A DNA stretch of 21,203 nt from Cymbomonas tetramitiformis (lineage: Eukaryota > Chlorophyta > Pyramimonadophyceae > Pyramimonadales > Pyramimonadaceae), in the NCBI GenBank assembly GCA_001247695.2, contig LGRX02028957.1:1-21203 (forward strand). The letters run 5' to 3'. Of the stretch, positions 9,530 through 18,282 are shown one piece after another (the stretch's first letter is position 1; each line of letters starts with the position of its first letter). The notes below the pieces were generated by a model. The model worked only from the letters and a program-made list of their open reading frames with translations, was not told the origin of the DNA and searched no databases. The position numbers were made by a program, and so were the translations under genes.

Positions 9530-9981
9530 TACCTTCTGTACATCTTCCAGACATCTTCGGGGAATATATGTCTTCCTGACTGAACCCAGAAGAGGTGCGA
9601 AAGACGCGCGGAAGACGCGCGGAAGACACACAGAAGACACGCGGAAGACATTTTTTTGACATCTTCCGGACGTCTTCTTGACTGTGTTTGCGGAAGATAC
9701 CCCAGATATCTTCTGTACATCTTCCGGTTGTCTTAGAGATGTCTTTGAGGAAGACATGTCTTCTGGAAATCTGCAACTTGTAGAAGTTCCACCGAACGTG
9801 CTAGGTAGACATTAGAAGACGCGTAGAAGATCGTCAAAAAAATGAGGAAGACGCCCCTAAGAGGGGTGTTAAGACGTTCGGTGGAACTTCTACAAGTGGC
9901 AGATTTCTAGAAGACATGTCTTCCTCAAAGACATCTCTGGAGGGTAACAAGATGCACAGAAGATATCTGGGGTGTCTTCCG
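9530..9981. repeat. GAAGAC/GTCTTC-rich foldback cluster (left)
   Basis: Two long arms, 9692-9799 and 9874-9980, are inverted copies over about 107 bases with few mismatches. Both carry CCCAGATATCTTCTG, AGATGTCTTTGAGGAAGACA and the AAGTTCCACCGAACGT end. The 74-base spacer holds GGTAGACATTAGAAGACGCG (9804-9823) and a small CGCCCCT/AGGGGTG hairpin. The stretch before the left arm (9530-9660) is a run of CGGAAGAC/AGAAGAC words with another CTTCTGTACATCTTCC. Long minus-strand frames here are by-products of the repeat. The structure is typical of foldback or MITE-like DNA; no transposase is present. Confidence 0.85.
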
Positions 9982-9984
9982 TAT

Positions 9985-10052
9985 GTTTTTTTGTTTTTTT
10001 TTGGTTTTTTTTTTGAAAAAAGCTTTAAAAATCGCGAAAAAACAAAAAAACA
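9985..10052. repeat. T-tract and A-tract inverted pair
   Basis: GTTTTTTTGTTTTTTTTTGG is followed by AAAAAAGCTTTAAAAATCG and AAAAAACAAAAAAAC. The T-rich and A-rich halves are inverted copies and could form a long A/T hairpin directly after the foldback cluster. Confidence 0.7.
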
Positions 10053-10637
10053 TATAAGGTGCACAATATTGGGCATAATTTTGTGGTGTAGGTAGAAGTG
10101 CAAAAAAACAAGTGGTTTGTTCGGGAGAGGGGCAAACGTACCAAGTTACTAAGTTAAAACGGCCGACGAATTTGGTAGAAGAAACGGCTCTTGTTTTAGA
10201 GCACCATCCCTCCTAGCAACGGTCGAACAGTCGATCACGCGCGCAGTGAGTCGCGTGAGACGTGATGACTGCACGATACCGCGGATAGCAAACCCGAAAA
10301 ATCTGCCAGCGCTGCGCTGCGCTGGTGTGGCGCTGGCGTGTGGTCGCGGTCGTGGTCAGGCGTCATCGTCAGCTAGCATTAGCATCGCATCGCATCGCAT
10401 CGCATCGTCAGGCCCAGCGCAGAGGTGTGAGCACCGCACCGCACATCGACATGGCCGTTCGAGTTTGAATTTTATTTAACGTTGAAGTGAAATTTGCATC
10501 TCCTACGTGACACACCACTTCTACACCTTTATCTGTACTGACTACACCTTTAGATGATGTTGGTTCGATTCCAACTCACACCACTAGGCCTTTTTGTTTT
10601 CCTTCGGTAATCTTGTATTTCGTCTCGTACTATTTTT
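10053..10637. other. Non-coding stretch with GC-rich simple repeats
   Basis: GC content rises here. It includes a CGCTG/GCTGCG-rich patch near 10310-10345 and (GCATC)5 at 10382-10406. A 77-codon + frame (10246-10479) consists mainly of these simple repeats and is not called. Confidence 0.55.
10382..10406 (+). repeat. (GCATC)5 microsatellite
   Basis: Five exact tandem GCATC pentamers. Confidence 0.95.
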
Positions 10638-11045
10638 GCGCTTTACTAACCTTTGGTTTTGCGTTGCGCTTTGTTTTTCAGATCGGCTGAAAATGACCTA
10701 GTCCAAAAGGTAAATTTTCAGCCCAACCTCAACACCACAAGTAAAGGTATTTGCTCTATCATCCCCTAGTGTCACACCTAGAAAATACTGCCTTTATGCG
10801 TTGTGTTTTTCCGCTTTACTAACCTTTGGTTTTGAGTTGCGCTTTGTTTTTCAAATCGGCTGAAAATGAGCAAGTGGGAAAAGCACATTTTCAGCCCATC
10901 GCCCACAACTAGAGTAAAGGTACTTACTTTACCCTTCCTAGGAATTTGTGCTTGTATTCATTGTGTGTTTTCACTCTACTAAGTGTTGGTATTTTTGTGT
11001 GCGTTGTTTTTCAGATCGGTTAAAAACGAGCGAGTGGAAAACCCA
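10638..11045 (+). repeat. Three tandem units with branch-point/acceptor-like motif and hairpin
   Basis: Units start at about 10638, 10811 and 10971 (spacings 173 and 160). Each has a pyrimidine-rich block containing CTTTACTAACC (CTCTACTAAGT in unit 3), then TTGGT, then about 25 bases later TTTGTTTTTCAGATCGG (CAAATCGG in unit 2; GTTGTTTTTCAG in unit 3). TACTAAC upstream of a T-run ending in CAG is the textbook form of an intron branch point and 3' splice site. After the CAG every unit has an A/T-rich hairpin: GGCTGAAAAT/ATTTTCAGCC in unit 1, GGCTGAAAATG/CATTTTCAGCC in unit 2, AAAAAC/GTTTTT in unit 3. Unit 1 also has AAAAGGTAAAT, a donor-like site, 28 bases after the CAG. No open coding frame runs through the exon-like pieces. 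Confidence 0.7.
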
Positions 11046-11452
11046 TGTTTTTGCGTGGTCCAAGACCTATATATGCCATGTTTGCATGTTAGTTGAACAT
11101 CGTTTCTAGGTAATTAGACTAGTTGTTCAGAACGTGAATTTGAAGAGTTCTAGACACTTAGCTAGTTATGATAATAATATGCGTGGCCCTCCTTATGATT
11201 AGATTCTTGATTGAAAAGTAATATTGTTAATGAAATTTTAGTCTCCAAAGCATAGCCTTTCACACAAACAAATCATCTCTTGTCGTGTATCAAACTTTGC
11301 ATTGAGAATATGTCTCGGTCAAGGATGGCGAGAAGTGTATTGGGCCATCATCTTGCTTGCACTCATTCTTCTTGCAAACTTATTTCAGCCTAAAAATATT
11401 CCGCGCGAATACGTATACGAATGTTGAAATTTATTAGACATGCAGAAGGCAT
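11046..11452. other. Non-coding stretch, nothing recognised
   Basis: AT-rich and without an open frame of note. It links the three-unit repeat to the right GAAGAC cluster. Confidence 0.5.
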
Positions 11453-11890
11453 TCAGAAGATATCTTCTGGATATCTTCTGCATGTATTATGTATATCTTC
11501 TGAATTCCGGAAGATGTCTTCTTGATAACTTCTGCGTTCAAGAAGATATCTAGAAGACATCCATAAGACGACTTCTACGCGTCTTCTAATGTCTACCATC
11601 TTCTGAGTTTCAGAAGACGTCCGGAAGATCTTCGGCGAAGATGTACAGAAGACGCCCAAAAGATATCAAGAAGACGTCTTCCGGTATTCAGAAGATATAC
11701 AGAAGACATGCAGAAGACGTCCAGAAGATAACTTCTGGATGTCTTCCCCGAAGGTCTTCCGGACGTCTTCTGGAACCCAGAAGATGGTAGACATTAGAAG
11801 ACGCGCCGAAGACGTCTTCTGGATGTCTTCTGGACCCCAGAAGACGTCTCAGAAGACGTTCAGAAGACGTTCAGAAGACGCGTCTTCTGA
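11453..11890. repeat. GAAGAC/GTCTTC-rich foldback cluster (right)
   Basis: Dense (A/C)AGAAGAC and GTCTTCTG words fill the region. Arms 11578-11635 and 11748-11805 are inverted copies over 58 bases with few mismatches, from CGCGTCTTCTAATGTCTACC to AGAAGACGTCCGGAAGA. The outer ends hold GGTAGACATTAGAAGACGCG (11786-11805) and its reverse complement (11578-11597), identical to 9804-9823 in the left cluster. The two clusters are therefore one family. No transposase or coding frame is evident. Confidence 0.85.
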
Positions 11891-11932
11891 TTTTCCCAGA
11901 ATGTAGGGATCGGGATTATATATACGTCTCTG

Positions 11933-12009
11933 ATTTCGCTGACCTTGGCAGCTTTGGTGAAACTCCCAACACTCTCGTTTTACTGATGACGCGGGTTCGT
12001 CTGCGCAGG
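11933..12009 (+). repeat. Direct repeat, copy 1 (CAGCTT...CCCAACA core)
   Basis: Shares ATTTCGCTGAC, CAGCTT.GGTGAAACTCCCAACACTC, CGTTTTACTGA and TGCGCAGG with 12308-12382. The core GGGT....CCCAACA can form a 5-bp stem with a 7-base loop. The CCCAACA core recurs at 18 kb. Confidence 0.8.
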
Positions 12010-12307
12010 TGCTGTCAAAGACTTCGCGCCCCGAACCGACTTTAGTTATATGTAGTGCAGATGACCGGCTGAAATTATCGCGGTGGAACTCGCAGAGCTG
12101 CTGCGAAAGCTCGCAGCTTTCCTCGTTTAACGTGGACGCTCGTTGCAGTCGGTTGCTATTCGTTTCGGATCCCCCGCCATTTTCATTGCAGATCTCTTTG
12201 GCTCGAAAACACGAATCCTACTTTTGTGGGGGGTGAGGTCTGGAGCTCTGGCTGGACCGGCGTATAAGCTGTGTCAACGAGATTAGAGATACAGTCCGTC
12301 TCCAACA
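12010..12307. other. Spacer between direct repeats, no gene recognised
   Basis: A 75-codon + frame (12009-12236) starts just after copy 1. It has no known motif and may be chance. Its GC-rich, CpG-containing composition differs from the left half of the window. Confidence 0.4.
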
Positions 12308-12382
12308 ATTTCGCTGACTCTGCCAGCTTGGGTGAAACTCCCAACACTCACCCCCGTTTTACTGACGCCGTTCTTGCGCAGG
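12308..12382 (+). repeat. Direct repeat, copy 2 (CAGCTT...CCCAACA core)
   Basis: Second copy of 11933-12009, 375 bases downstream in the same orientation, with small indels. Confidence 0.8.
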
Positions 12383-12745
12383 GTTGTTGCCAGGTGTTTG
12401 CTGCCACGGAAACCCTGGGGATCTAGCGTAGACGCGGAGGGTGGAGGGTGGCTGATGCCCGGTAGTAGAATACCCTCAAACGGGTGAACGGAATCTACAT
12501 GGAACACATGGATTCGGCGATAGAGAAATATTCATCAGATAGGGTGATAATGCATACCTAAAGTGAAGCCTAAAAAAGCGTAACAATACACGTTACTGTA
12601 TGTACTCCTTGTGCCTACTATCTGTCGAAAATGCTCATACGGACCAAGGGCGGTCACTCACTGGATAACGGGGGCATTTTGTAGCTACCCCCCGCATACC
12701 AGTTCTGTAGCTGCCGTGGCATTATTGTAGCCTTCCCGTAACCGC

Positions 12746-12823
12746 CCTGGAAAATCCAGGGGAAATCTGAGACAAACTTCGTTCTCTTGTAGGGGAAAAG
12801 AAAAATTCCTAGGATTTTCCAGG
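12746..12823. other. 12-bp inverted repeat with inner hairpin
   Basis: CCTGGAAAATCC (12746-12757) has an exact inverted copy, GGATTTTCCAGG, at 12812-12823. The left arm is also the start of CCCTGGAAAATCCAGGG, a 7-bp stem with an AAA loop. TGTAGC words recur several times just upstream. Confidence 0.7.
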
Positions 12824-13732
12824 ACATAACCCAGTTTTCATGTCTGCGCAAGCGGGATGCATCACCACACGACATTGCTCTAATAAAATTATTGTAGCCA
12901 TACTACCCAGCGCATGTTGCGGTGCGGGGCGAGTCCAGGTCGAAGGAAGCAGATACGGTATACATTATCTAAAATTTGAGAATATAGATTTTACAATACG
13001 AAGACCTTCGTCGACCATAATATTTAGTCTTACATCAACTGTTCGACCGCCATATCGACCGCCTGATCGCGATATACTGACTGCTGACCGTGCGATCCAC
13101 GGTAGTCACAACTAGCAGATTCGATCGGATTGCAGGTATTTACGCATATATTGCTTCAAAATTGTCTCACCAGGTCCCCTCTCCTGTGGTATTTCAGACA
13201 GGTCAGATGTCACAGGAGTCACGCGGCCACGGCCGCGGCCGTCAAAGTCACGTAGCTCTGAAGATCACGAATTCACGATGGAGGAGATCACAATATCCTC
13301 ATTCGCGCCTTCCATATCATTCTTAAAGTTTTCTTCTTGCGGCGCGGCAACTTGGCCGTGTACTTGCTGTTGAACAATTATTTTGGTAACCTGACTAAAT
13401 GTTTTTACATCATTACTGATGATGCTTTACGCGCTGACTGAATTCCCGCGTTGTTTTGCTGTAGTTTTGTTGATTTTTTCGCCTTAGATTTAGGTCACGG
13501 GCTGCGGAAAACTCAGCAACAATGGTTGTCGTATATTTCAACTGTTGGCGTGAGATTGCGCTGGCGTCACGCAAGCTATAACGAGGGCGAAGATTGGACA
13601 CGATACTATTCGGCTTGGGAGTAATCCCCAAGGCTCTGTATGACTCTGCGCTTTGGTATTTTTGCAGGATTCCGCATGTTTGTTCCGAAGCCACCAGTAA
13701 CGCTGCTGGCGGCATCTTTCCCGGTAGGGTAT
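12824..13732. other. Unassigned stretch
   Basis: Frames up to 131 codons exist. The longest, on the minus strand at 13413-13808, enters the outer arm of the inverted repeat at 13733 and shares only that part with the right arm. No domain is recognised. A GTATTTTTGCAG acceptor-like word lies near 13658-13670. Confidence 0.45.
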
Positions 13733-13891
13733 TTATGCGGGAATAGATTAACCAAAAATGGGGAATTAAAATAAAAGTGATGGTATTCGGGAATAGATTG
13801 AATTTCACATGTCACCATGCATGCGAGCCGCCTGAACCATTTTTAACCGGAAAACGAAGAGCATGCCGTTTGTCGGGCACACTCTAGTGCC

Positions 13892-14164
13892 ATGGAAGAC
13901 ATGGAGGAAACCTTGGAGTTCACTAGCCCAGGGAAGCAAGGCCGAGAAATATTTGAGGATTCGGATGACCCGAGGAAGCTATTGAGGAACACCTTAGCAA
14001 CGAAGCGGGCGCGGGTGCATATGTGTGTCGTGCGGGTGTCGTTACTTCGTGACTTGCCTCTCGACAGTTGTTTGAACGCGAATTGTGTCCTAGTGGCTTC
14101 TCCAACAGTAACGCACGTAGATATATTATTTAGACTACTGGGAATTTTTGGAGCTCTTGATTGA
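13892..14164 (+). CDS. Possible small open frame, unknown product
   Basis: A 90-codon ATG frame between the two arm pairs. The first 40 residues are acidic then basic (many Glu, Asp, Lys, Arg), followed by a hydrophobic, Cys-containing half. The composition change near 14010 coincides with GCGGGTGCATATG, which could be a splice donor. No family recognised, no upstream element seen, and the frame ends where the inner arm begins. It may well be chance. Confidence 0.2.
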   Translation: MEDMEETLEFTSPGKQGREIFEDSDDPRKLLRNTLATKRARVHMCVVRVSLLRDLPLDSCLNANCVLVASPTVTHVDILFRLLGIFGALD

Positions 14165-14310
14165 GCCGATCGATCCGTGGCCGCATCAGCTCAGTTTGCA
14201 GTCGCGACTGCGAGCTAAGCTGATAGGCCCTTATAACTTTCATGCACATCGCATAAAAACTCAAACGGCGGAGGGGTTCTCGTGCGTTCTAGTCCACGAG
14301 ACTTGGCACA

Positions 14311-14331
14311 AATATTGCTAACAGCAATATT
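14311..14331 (+). other. Hairpin in left inner arm
   Basis: AATATTGCT, loop AAC, AGCAATATT: a perfect 9-bp stem. The right arm carries the corresponding ATATTGCTATGAACAATAT, which also folds. Confidence 0.75.
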
Positions 14332-14460
14332 GGTGCACCCTCAAACGCACAACCTCTGATGTAAGCTAGATGCGCAAAACGCGTGTTGCACATCATGAGG
14401 CAGGTTTGGGTTTGGGTTTGCATGTACCCAAACCCAAACATGCCAAACATGCCAAACAGC

Positions 14461-15010
14461 AAAGGGCTTCCCGCGAGTTCCAGCGCACGTAACTTTGCAA
14501 AAGTATTACTAAGATATATATCTTTTTAGTCACCAAAATCCCAAGGCCTCAAAAGCCTTGTGCACGAAGCCATCAATTTATTTCTTTGGCAGATTTATTG
14601 GGGTTGTGTTCGAGTGTACCTAAACCCAATAATTTTCAGTTGCCAAACTGAAAATAATTCCCGTGCGTTATAGCGCGCGAAACCATGCACACATATTTAC
14701 AAGATATATATCTTTCAGTTCTCAGAAGCTCAAGGCCTGAGATAACTTGTTGGCAAAACCATCAGTTTATTTCTTTAGAAGATCTATTGGGCTTGGGTTC
14801 GAATGTTTCCAAACCCAATACATGCTAAACAGCAAACGGCTTCCCGTGCGTTCTAGCGCACGTAACTGCGTAGAAATATTGCCAAGATATTTATCTTTGA
14901 TATATTCGAAGCACAAGGTCTAAGAAAGTCTGTGCGCAAAATGGTATAACTATTTCTTTGGTACAGATTTTAGCGTGATATTCGAACTCGTAAATCTGGG
15001 TCAAAGAAAT
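14461..15010 (+). repeat. Tandem array of about 170-190-bp hairpin units
   Basis: Three units (about 14461-14654, 14655-14839 and 14840-15010) share TTCCCGTGCGTT.TAGCGCACG, AAGATATATATCTTT, CAAGGCCT and TTTATTTCTTTGG. Units 1 and 2 then have ATTGGG...CCCAAT around a TTCGAATGT-type loop. A fourth unit lies inverted at 15011-15140, and an older relative occurs at 14270-14460. Each unit has at least two potential stems: one around TTCTAG (CGTGCG/CGCACG in unit 3) and one around TTCGAAT (TATTGGG/CCCAATA in unit 2). Confidence 0.75.
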
Positions 15011-15278
15011 AATAATATGTTAACTTCGCGCACAAACTATCGCAGACCTTGCACTTCAGAAATATGAATTATATACATATTAGCAATATAATTTGCAAAG
15101 TTACGTGCGCTGGAACTCACGGGAAGCCTTTCGCTGTTTGGCATGTTTGGGTTTGGGTACATTGAAATCCAAACCCAAAAGGCATCATGCCAGCACGCGA
15201 CCGACTTTAATATACTCAACGGCTTACCATATGCTCTTGAGGGTGCACTAATATTGCTATGAACAATATCACTGCCAA

Positions 15279-15304
15279 GTTTCGTGAGACGATTCTCACG
15301 AAAC
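15279..15304. other. Perfect 11-bp hairpin
   Basis: GTTTCGTGAGA, loop CGAT, TCTCACGAAAC. In the left arm the same place reads CTCGTGCGTTCTAGTCCACGAG, so the base sequence differs but the ability to fold is kept. Confidence 0.8.
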
Positions 15305-15572
15305 CCCCTATTATGCAAAGCCGCAAGTGGTTGAAACCATCTCACACCGCGCCAACTTAGCTTGTAGTCGCGACTGAATGCTAAGCTGATGCGCTTGCGG
15401 ATGGGGCCAATCGATAGCTCAAACGAAATGTATTCACCTAATGAATACAAACGCTTGAGAATCGAATGGTGGAAAAAGTATGGTTCATGCAATAACGTGT
15501 TTAGAAGAAGGGGGTGTGCCAGACGCAAAATATTGCACACGCTGAACCGAAGGCACCTGTCCAAAGGCACTG

Positions 15573-15603
15573 AAACCCGATGGATCGATGATCCATCGGG
15601 TTT
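15573..15603 (+). other. Perfect 14-bp hairpin followed by T-runs
   Basis: AAACCCGATGGATC, loop GAT, GATCCATCGGGTTT, followed by TTTTGG and then TTTTTT. In bacteria this shape would be an intrinsic terminator. Here, in eukaryotic repeat DNA, it is more likely part of the foldback element, although T-runs can also stop RNA polymerase III. Confidence 0.8.
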
Positions 15604-15775
15604 TGGTCGTTTTTTGACTCATGTTACATATATGTCTATTATGTCCACATATTTGATATGTCTCATGCATGTGCCATTTAACCTATTCCCGAATAACATC
15701 ACGTTTTTCTATTCCCCATTTTGGGTTAAACTATTCCCGAATAATAGTTTTTTTCCCCCATTTTGGTGGAGTAAC

Positions 15776-16907
15776 CAGCTCTATCGCTACACCTCGATGC
15801 CATTGGGAGCAGCAGGCGCAACGGCTGCTTTCATACGGGTCATGGACTATGAGCTGAGGGCGTTCACGCACTGTACGGTGGCGTACGTCGACGATGTGAT
15901 GATCTGCTCAGAAACCGCAGAACAACATCTCAAAGACGATATTGTAGAGGCCGTGCTTCGTTCGCACTTTGGGGGATTCAGGGATCCGGCTTCACTCGGG
16001 CAAGTCGACCTTCGGGACAGCCACTGTGGACTTCTTAGGGTACCGAATTGGATACAACACCATCGGTGCTCAGGAGATAAAGTGTAAGCTCATCCAGGAG
16101 CTCCCAGGCCTGAGGACAAGACTGGGGTGCGCTATAATTATACTGGGGCGCATGAACTACTACAAAGGCCTGGTGGGGGAGTATGGGGGACCCAACTACT
16201 CGGAGTTGACACGACCTCTGAATGACCTCCTCAAGAAGGAGGTAGTGAATGTCAAGGAACAAGCTTGGGGGAATGGTCAAGACGAGGCGCTGCAGTCACT
16301 CAAGGATGCCCTGTGTGCGGGGAGGTGCCTGAGGCCCGTCGACTACAGCAAGCCCATCTTCCTCTACACCGACTGGAGCATGTACGGCATCGGCGCTGTG
16401 CTGGGTCAGAAGGACGAGCAAGGCGTGTAGCACATCTGTGGAGCCATCAGCCGCTCACTGTCGTCGAAAACGGAGAAGCAGTATGCGAGCTTCCAGGGAG
16501 AGATGCTGGCAGTGGTGTGGGCAATCCGCACGCTGCGACAGTACTTGCATGGTGTGCACTTCACGCTGGTCATCACAGACCACTCACCGTTGACTACCCT
16601 GATGGAGAAGTCCGACCTACAGGGCCAGCACTTGCGCTCCTGGGCAATCAGTCTTCAGGAGTTCGACTTCACGGTCCAGTACCGACCAGGACCCAAGAAT
16701 GAGAACGCCGACGTGCCATCGAGATATCCTTTACCGACCACGGTGGACGAGACAGGGGCCCGACTCGACCGAGAAGGTGATCGTGCCCGCGAAGCCAGCT
16801 ACGTGGAGAGATGCGTACGGGGCCTTGGTGACACCACCTGCATGGCACTGGCACAAGAGCCACTTCCTGGAGTGGAAGTAAACCAAAAGGCGCAAGTGGC
16901 TAACTAA
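15776..16907 (+). pseudogene. pol: Ty3/gypsy pol fragment: reverse transcriptase end and RNase H
   Basis: This is the best recognised gene remnant. In order: the end of the RT palm (LYRYTSMPLG, then MDYELRAF), the catalytic YVDD box (15884-15895), the FLGYRIG thumb-side motif (near 16026), NYYKGL and PLNDLLKK of the connection, then RNase H. RNase H acidic residues are visible as TDWS (Asp at 16371), GEMLAVVWA (Glu at 16500), ITDHSPL (Asp at 16578) and ADVPSR (Asp at 16710). The order RT-RNase H and the motif wording are those of Ty3/gypsy Pol, which copies element RNA into DNA. Breaks: the 5' half of RT is missing upstream of about 15776; a +1 shift lies at the G5 run 15971-15975; an in-frame TAG lies at 16428-16430; the frame then stays open to a stop ending at 16907. 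No integrase follows. Composition is GC-rich compared with the flanks, suggesting fairly recent arrival. Confidence 0.92.
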
Positions 16908-17295
16908 TGCGAGAGGTTGGTCACACAGAGAGCAGTTGGGAACTGGTGAGGTTCACCGCCTGTTCGACATCCATCCACTTCCAGCACATGGCACCCCGTC
17001 ATACCCGCGAATGACCAAGTTGGCGCGTCGCTTTTACCGACATTTGCATTGTTATTGACACGCCTAAAACGGACCTTGGCAGACCCCCAGCGCGGACGCC
17101 CACAGTCGTCCTACGTGGCACACCAAGGCAGCCGACAAACAAAATTGTGTTTTTAAGATGTTGAAAAACATTTTTGAGTTTGAACAAGCGCTGAGCAGCT
17201 CACAGACTACAGTTTGACCTGATAGTAGTCAGCCGGGCTTCCGGATATAAGTCCACGGACTGTTTATTTTATTCACGCTGTTCAGATTTTCTAAG
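16908..17295. other. Unassigned stretch after pol
   Basis: No integrase or LTR motif found. It may be element 3' sequence that has decayed or unrelated flank. Confidence 0.5.
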
Positions 17296-17374
17296 ATTCG
17301 AAAACATAGAGATCTGGGACGCTTCGCTCAATTTTTTATTCACTTGCTTTCGAAAAGTTTCTATGTTTTCGAAT
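17296..17374. other. 15-bp perfect inverted repeat
   Basis: ATTCGAAAACATAGA (17296-17310) and TCTATGTTTTCGAAT (17360-17374), separated by 49 bases. The spacer itself carries TTCGAAAAG. Function unknown. Confidence 0.85.
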
Positions 17375-17988
17375 TTTGAGTTTGGGTCTCAGTTCATAGA
17401 ACTTGACCGTTTTCGCAGGTGGCTCCAGGTTCATCCTGCAAGCCCCAATTTTCCGCTCATGCACTCAACCCGTTATGGTGTTCTCTAGCTTGCATCGCTT
17501 GACGTCAAACTTTGTGACAAGCTTTTTCGACCTCACAGGAAGGGTTTTTCGTCTTCCCTATAGGGAGCAGCGCGTCCAGAGGAGATTCCTCTAGCGGGAC
17601 CTGTGTGTCCTCGGGTTTAATCACCCCTGCTCCCCCCTCTAACTCGTGTGTGCTTTATTGTCTGCAGATGAGCCTGGCAAGTTCGAAAAAAACTCCTCAG
17701 ATAATATGATAAAGGAATATTTTTCTCCGCGGGTTGGTCTCGGCTGGTGAGCAGCTGAGTTTTTTTCATCAAGATAACTTCTACTATGCGCTTTTTGCAG
17801 GCTAGAAAAGATGAGCCTCGGCCCAGCGAAAATCGTTCTGAGGGGGCAGCAAGCTCGCTGCAGCCTGCGGGGCTCGTGTATTTACCTTAGTGTGGCTTCC
17901 TTGACCCAAAGGCTTCCTTGTGTATGCATATTTTTGCACAGTTTTCGTCCTTGCGTCTGACCGTATATTTGGGGCTGCAGATTGCGTG
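17375..17988. other. Unassigned stretch with an A/T inverted repeat
   Basis: GAAAAAAACTC (17685-17695) is an exact inverted copy of GAGTTTTTTTC (17757-17767). Small stems also occur at AGAGGAGATTCCTCT (near 17578) and GCAGCAAGCTCGCTGC (near 17847). Short frames only; no gene recognised. Acceptor-like TTTTTGCAG precedes 17801. Confidence 0.55.
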
Positions 17989-18030
17989 TTGGGGCGAACC
18001 CCACTCAGCTTGGGTTGAATTCCCAACAGT
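17989..18030 (+). repeat. 42-bp direct repeat, copy 1
   Basis: TTGGGGC.AACCCC.CTCAG followed by CTTGGGTT.AA.TCCCAACAGT. It contains a TGGGG/CCCCA stem and a TTGGG/CCCAA stem with a 7-base loop. The second half matches the core of the 11933/12308 repeats. Confidence 0.85.
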
Positions 18031-18180
18031 GCCGTGGGCGGGGAGCGGGGATGCAAGTGCCACAGGTGAAGAGCGAAAAGTCAACCGCTTGTGGAAGGAG
18101 TGGCGACCGACTGCAACTCCATAATAGAAGGGAAAGTGCCAACCCGTTTGCTGCAATATCGATAGGGAAAGTATGTGTAA

Positions 18181-18219
18181 CCCTGACTGCGTGTTGCAGG
18201 ATTCAGCACGCAGTCAGGG
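18181..18219. other. Perfect 13-bp hairpin
   Basis: CCCTGACTGCGTG (18181-18193) pairs with CACGCAGTCAGGG (18207-18219) across a 13-base loop. It lies between the two 42-bp repeat copies. Confidence 0.9.
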
Positions 18220-18282
18220 AACGATGAGCTCGGGAAGGTGCGCCAAACCAGAGTGTTATTTTACGGGACTGTAGCCTGAGTA

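Larger units (their letters stand above)
13733..15744. mobile_element. Large composite inverted-repeat (foldback-like) element
   Basis: Two pairs of inverted arms are nested around a centre near 14.8-15.0 kb. The outer arms are 13733-13803 and 15677-15744; both contain CTATTCCCGAATA twice, about 45 bases apart, around AATTCCCCATTTT. The inner arms are about 14161-14515 and 15075-15421. They share the GCATCAGCT...CAGTCGCGACT block, the TTGGCA..ATATTG..GTGCACCCTCAA block and the ACCCAAACCCAAACATGCC...CGCACGTAACTTTGCAAA block. Between the arms lie tandem units of about 170-190 bp. The stretches 13804-14160 and 15422-15676 do not match each other, so the element looks composite. No transposase frame was found, so it would be non-autonomous. 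It ends about 30 bases before recognisable retrotransposon pol, so it may have inserted into, and cut off, that gene. Target-site duplications were not identified. Confidence 0.7.

Noticed and set aside
9499..9776. Overlapping Arg/Ser-rich minus-strand frames of 73-83 codons
   Set aside because: They are translations of the GAAGAC repeat in three frames, with the same words in each, and are not genes.
14590..14820. tRNA gene or SINE B-box (GGGTTCGAAT in the tandem units)
   Set aside because: The T-arm-like word is present, but no A-box or cloverleaf could be drawn at the right distance.
15037..15570. 177-codon minus-strand frame
   Set aside because: It lies over the inverted arm and hairpins of the foldback element, has no domain, and the matching left arm does not keep an equivalent frame.
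15573..15620. Bacterial Rho-independent terminator
   Set aside because: The shape fits, but no bacterial gene precedes it and the surroundings are eukaryotic transposon DNA.
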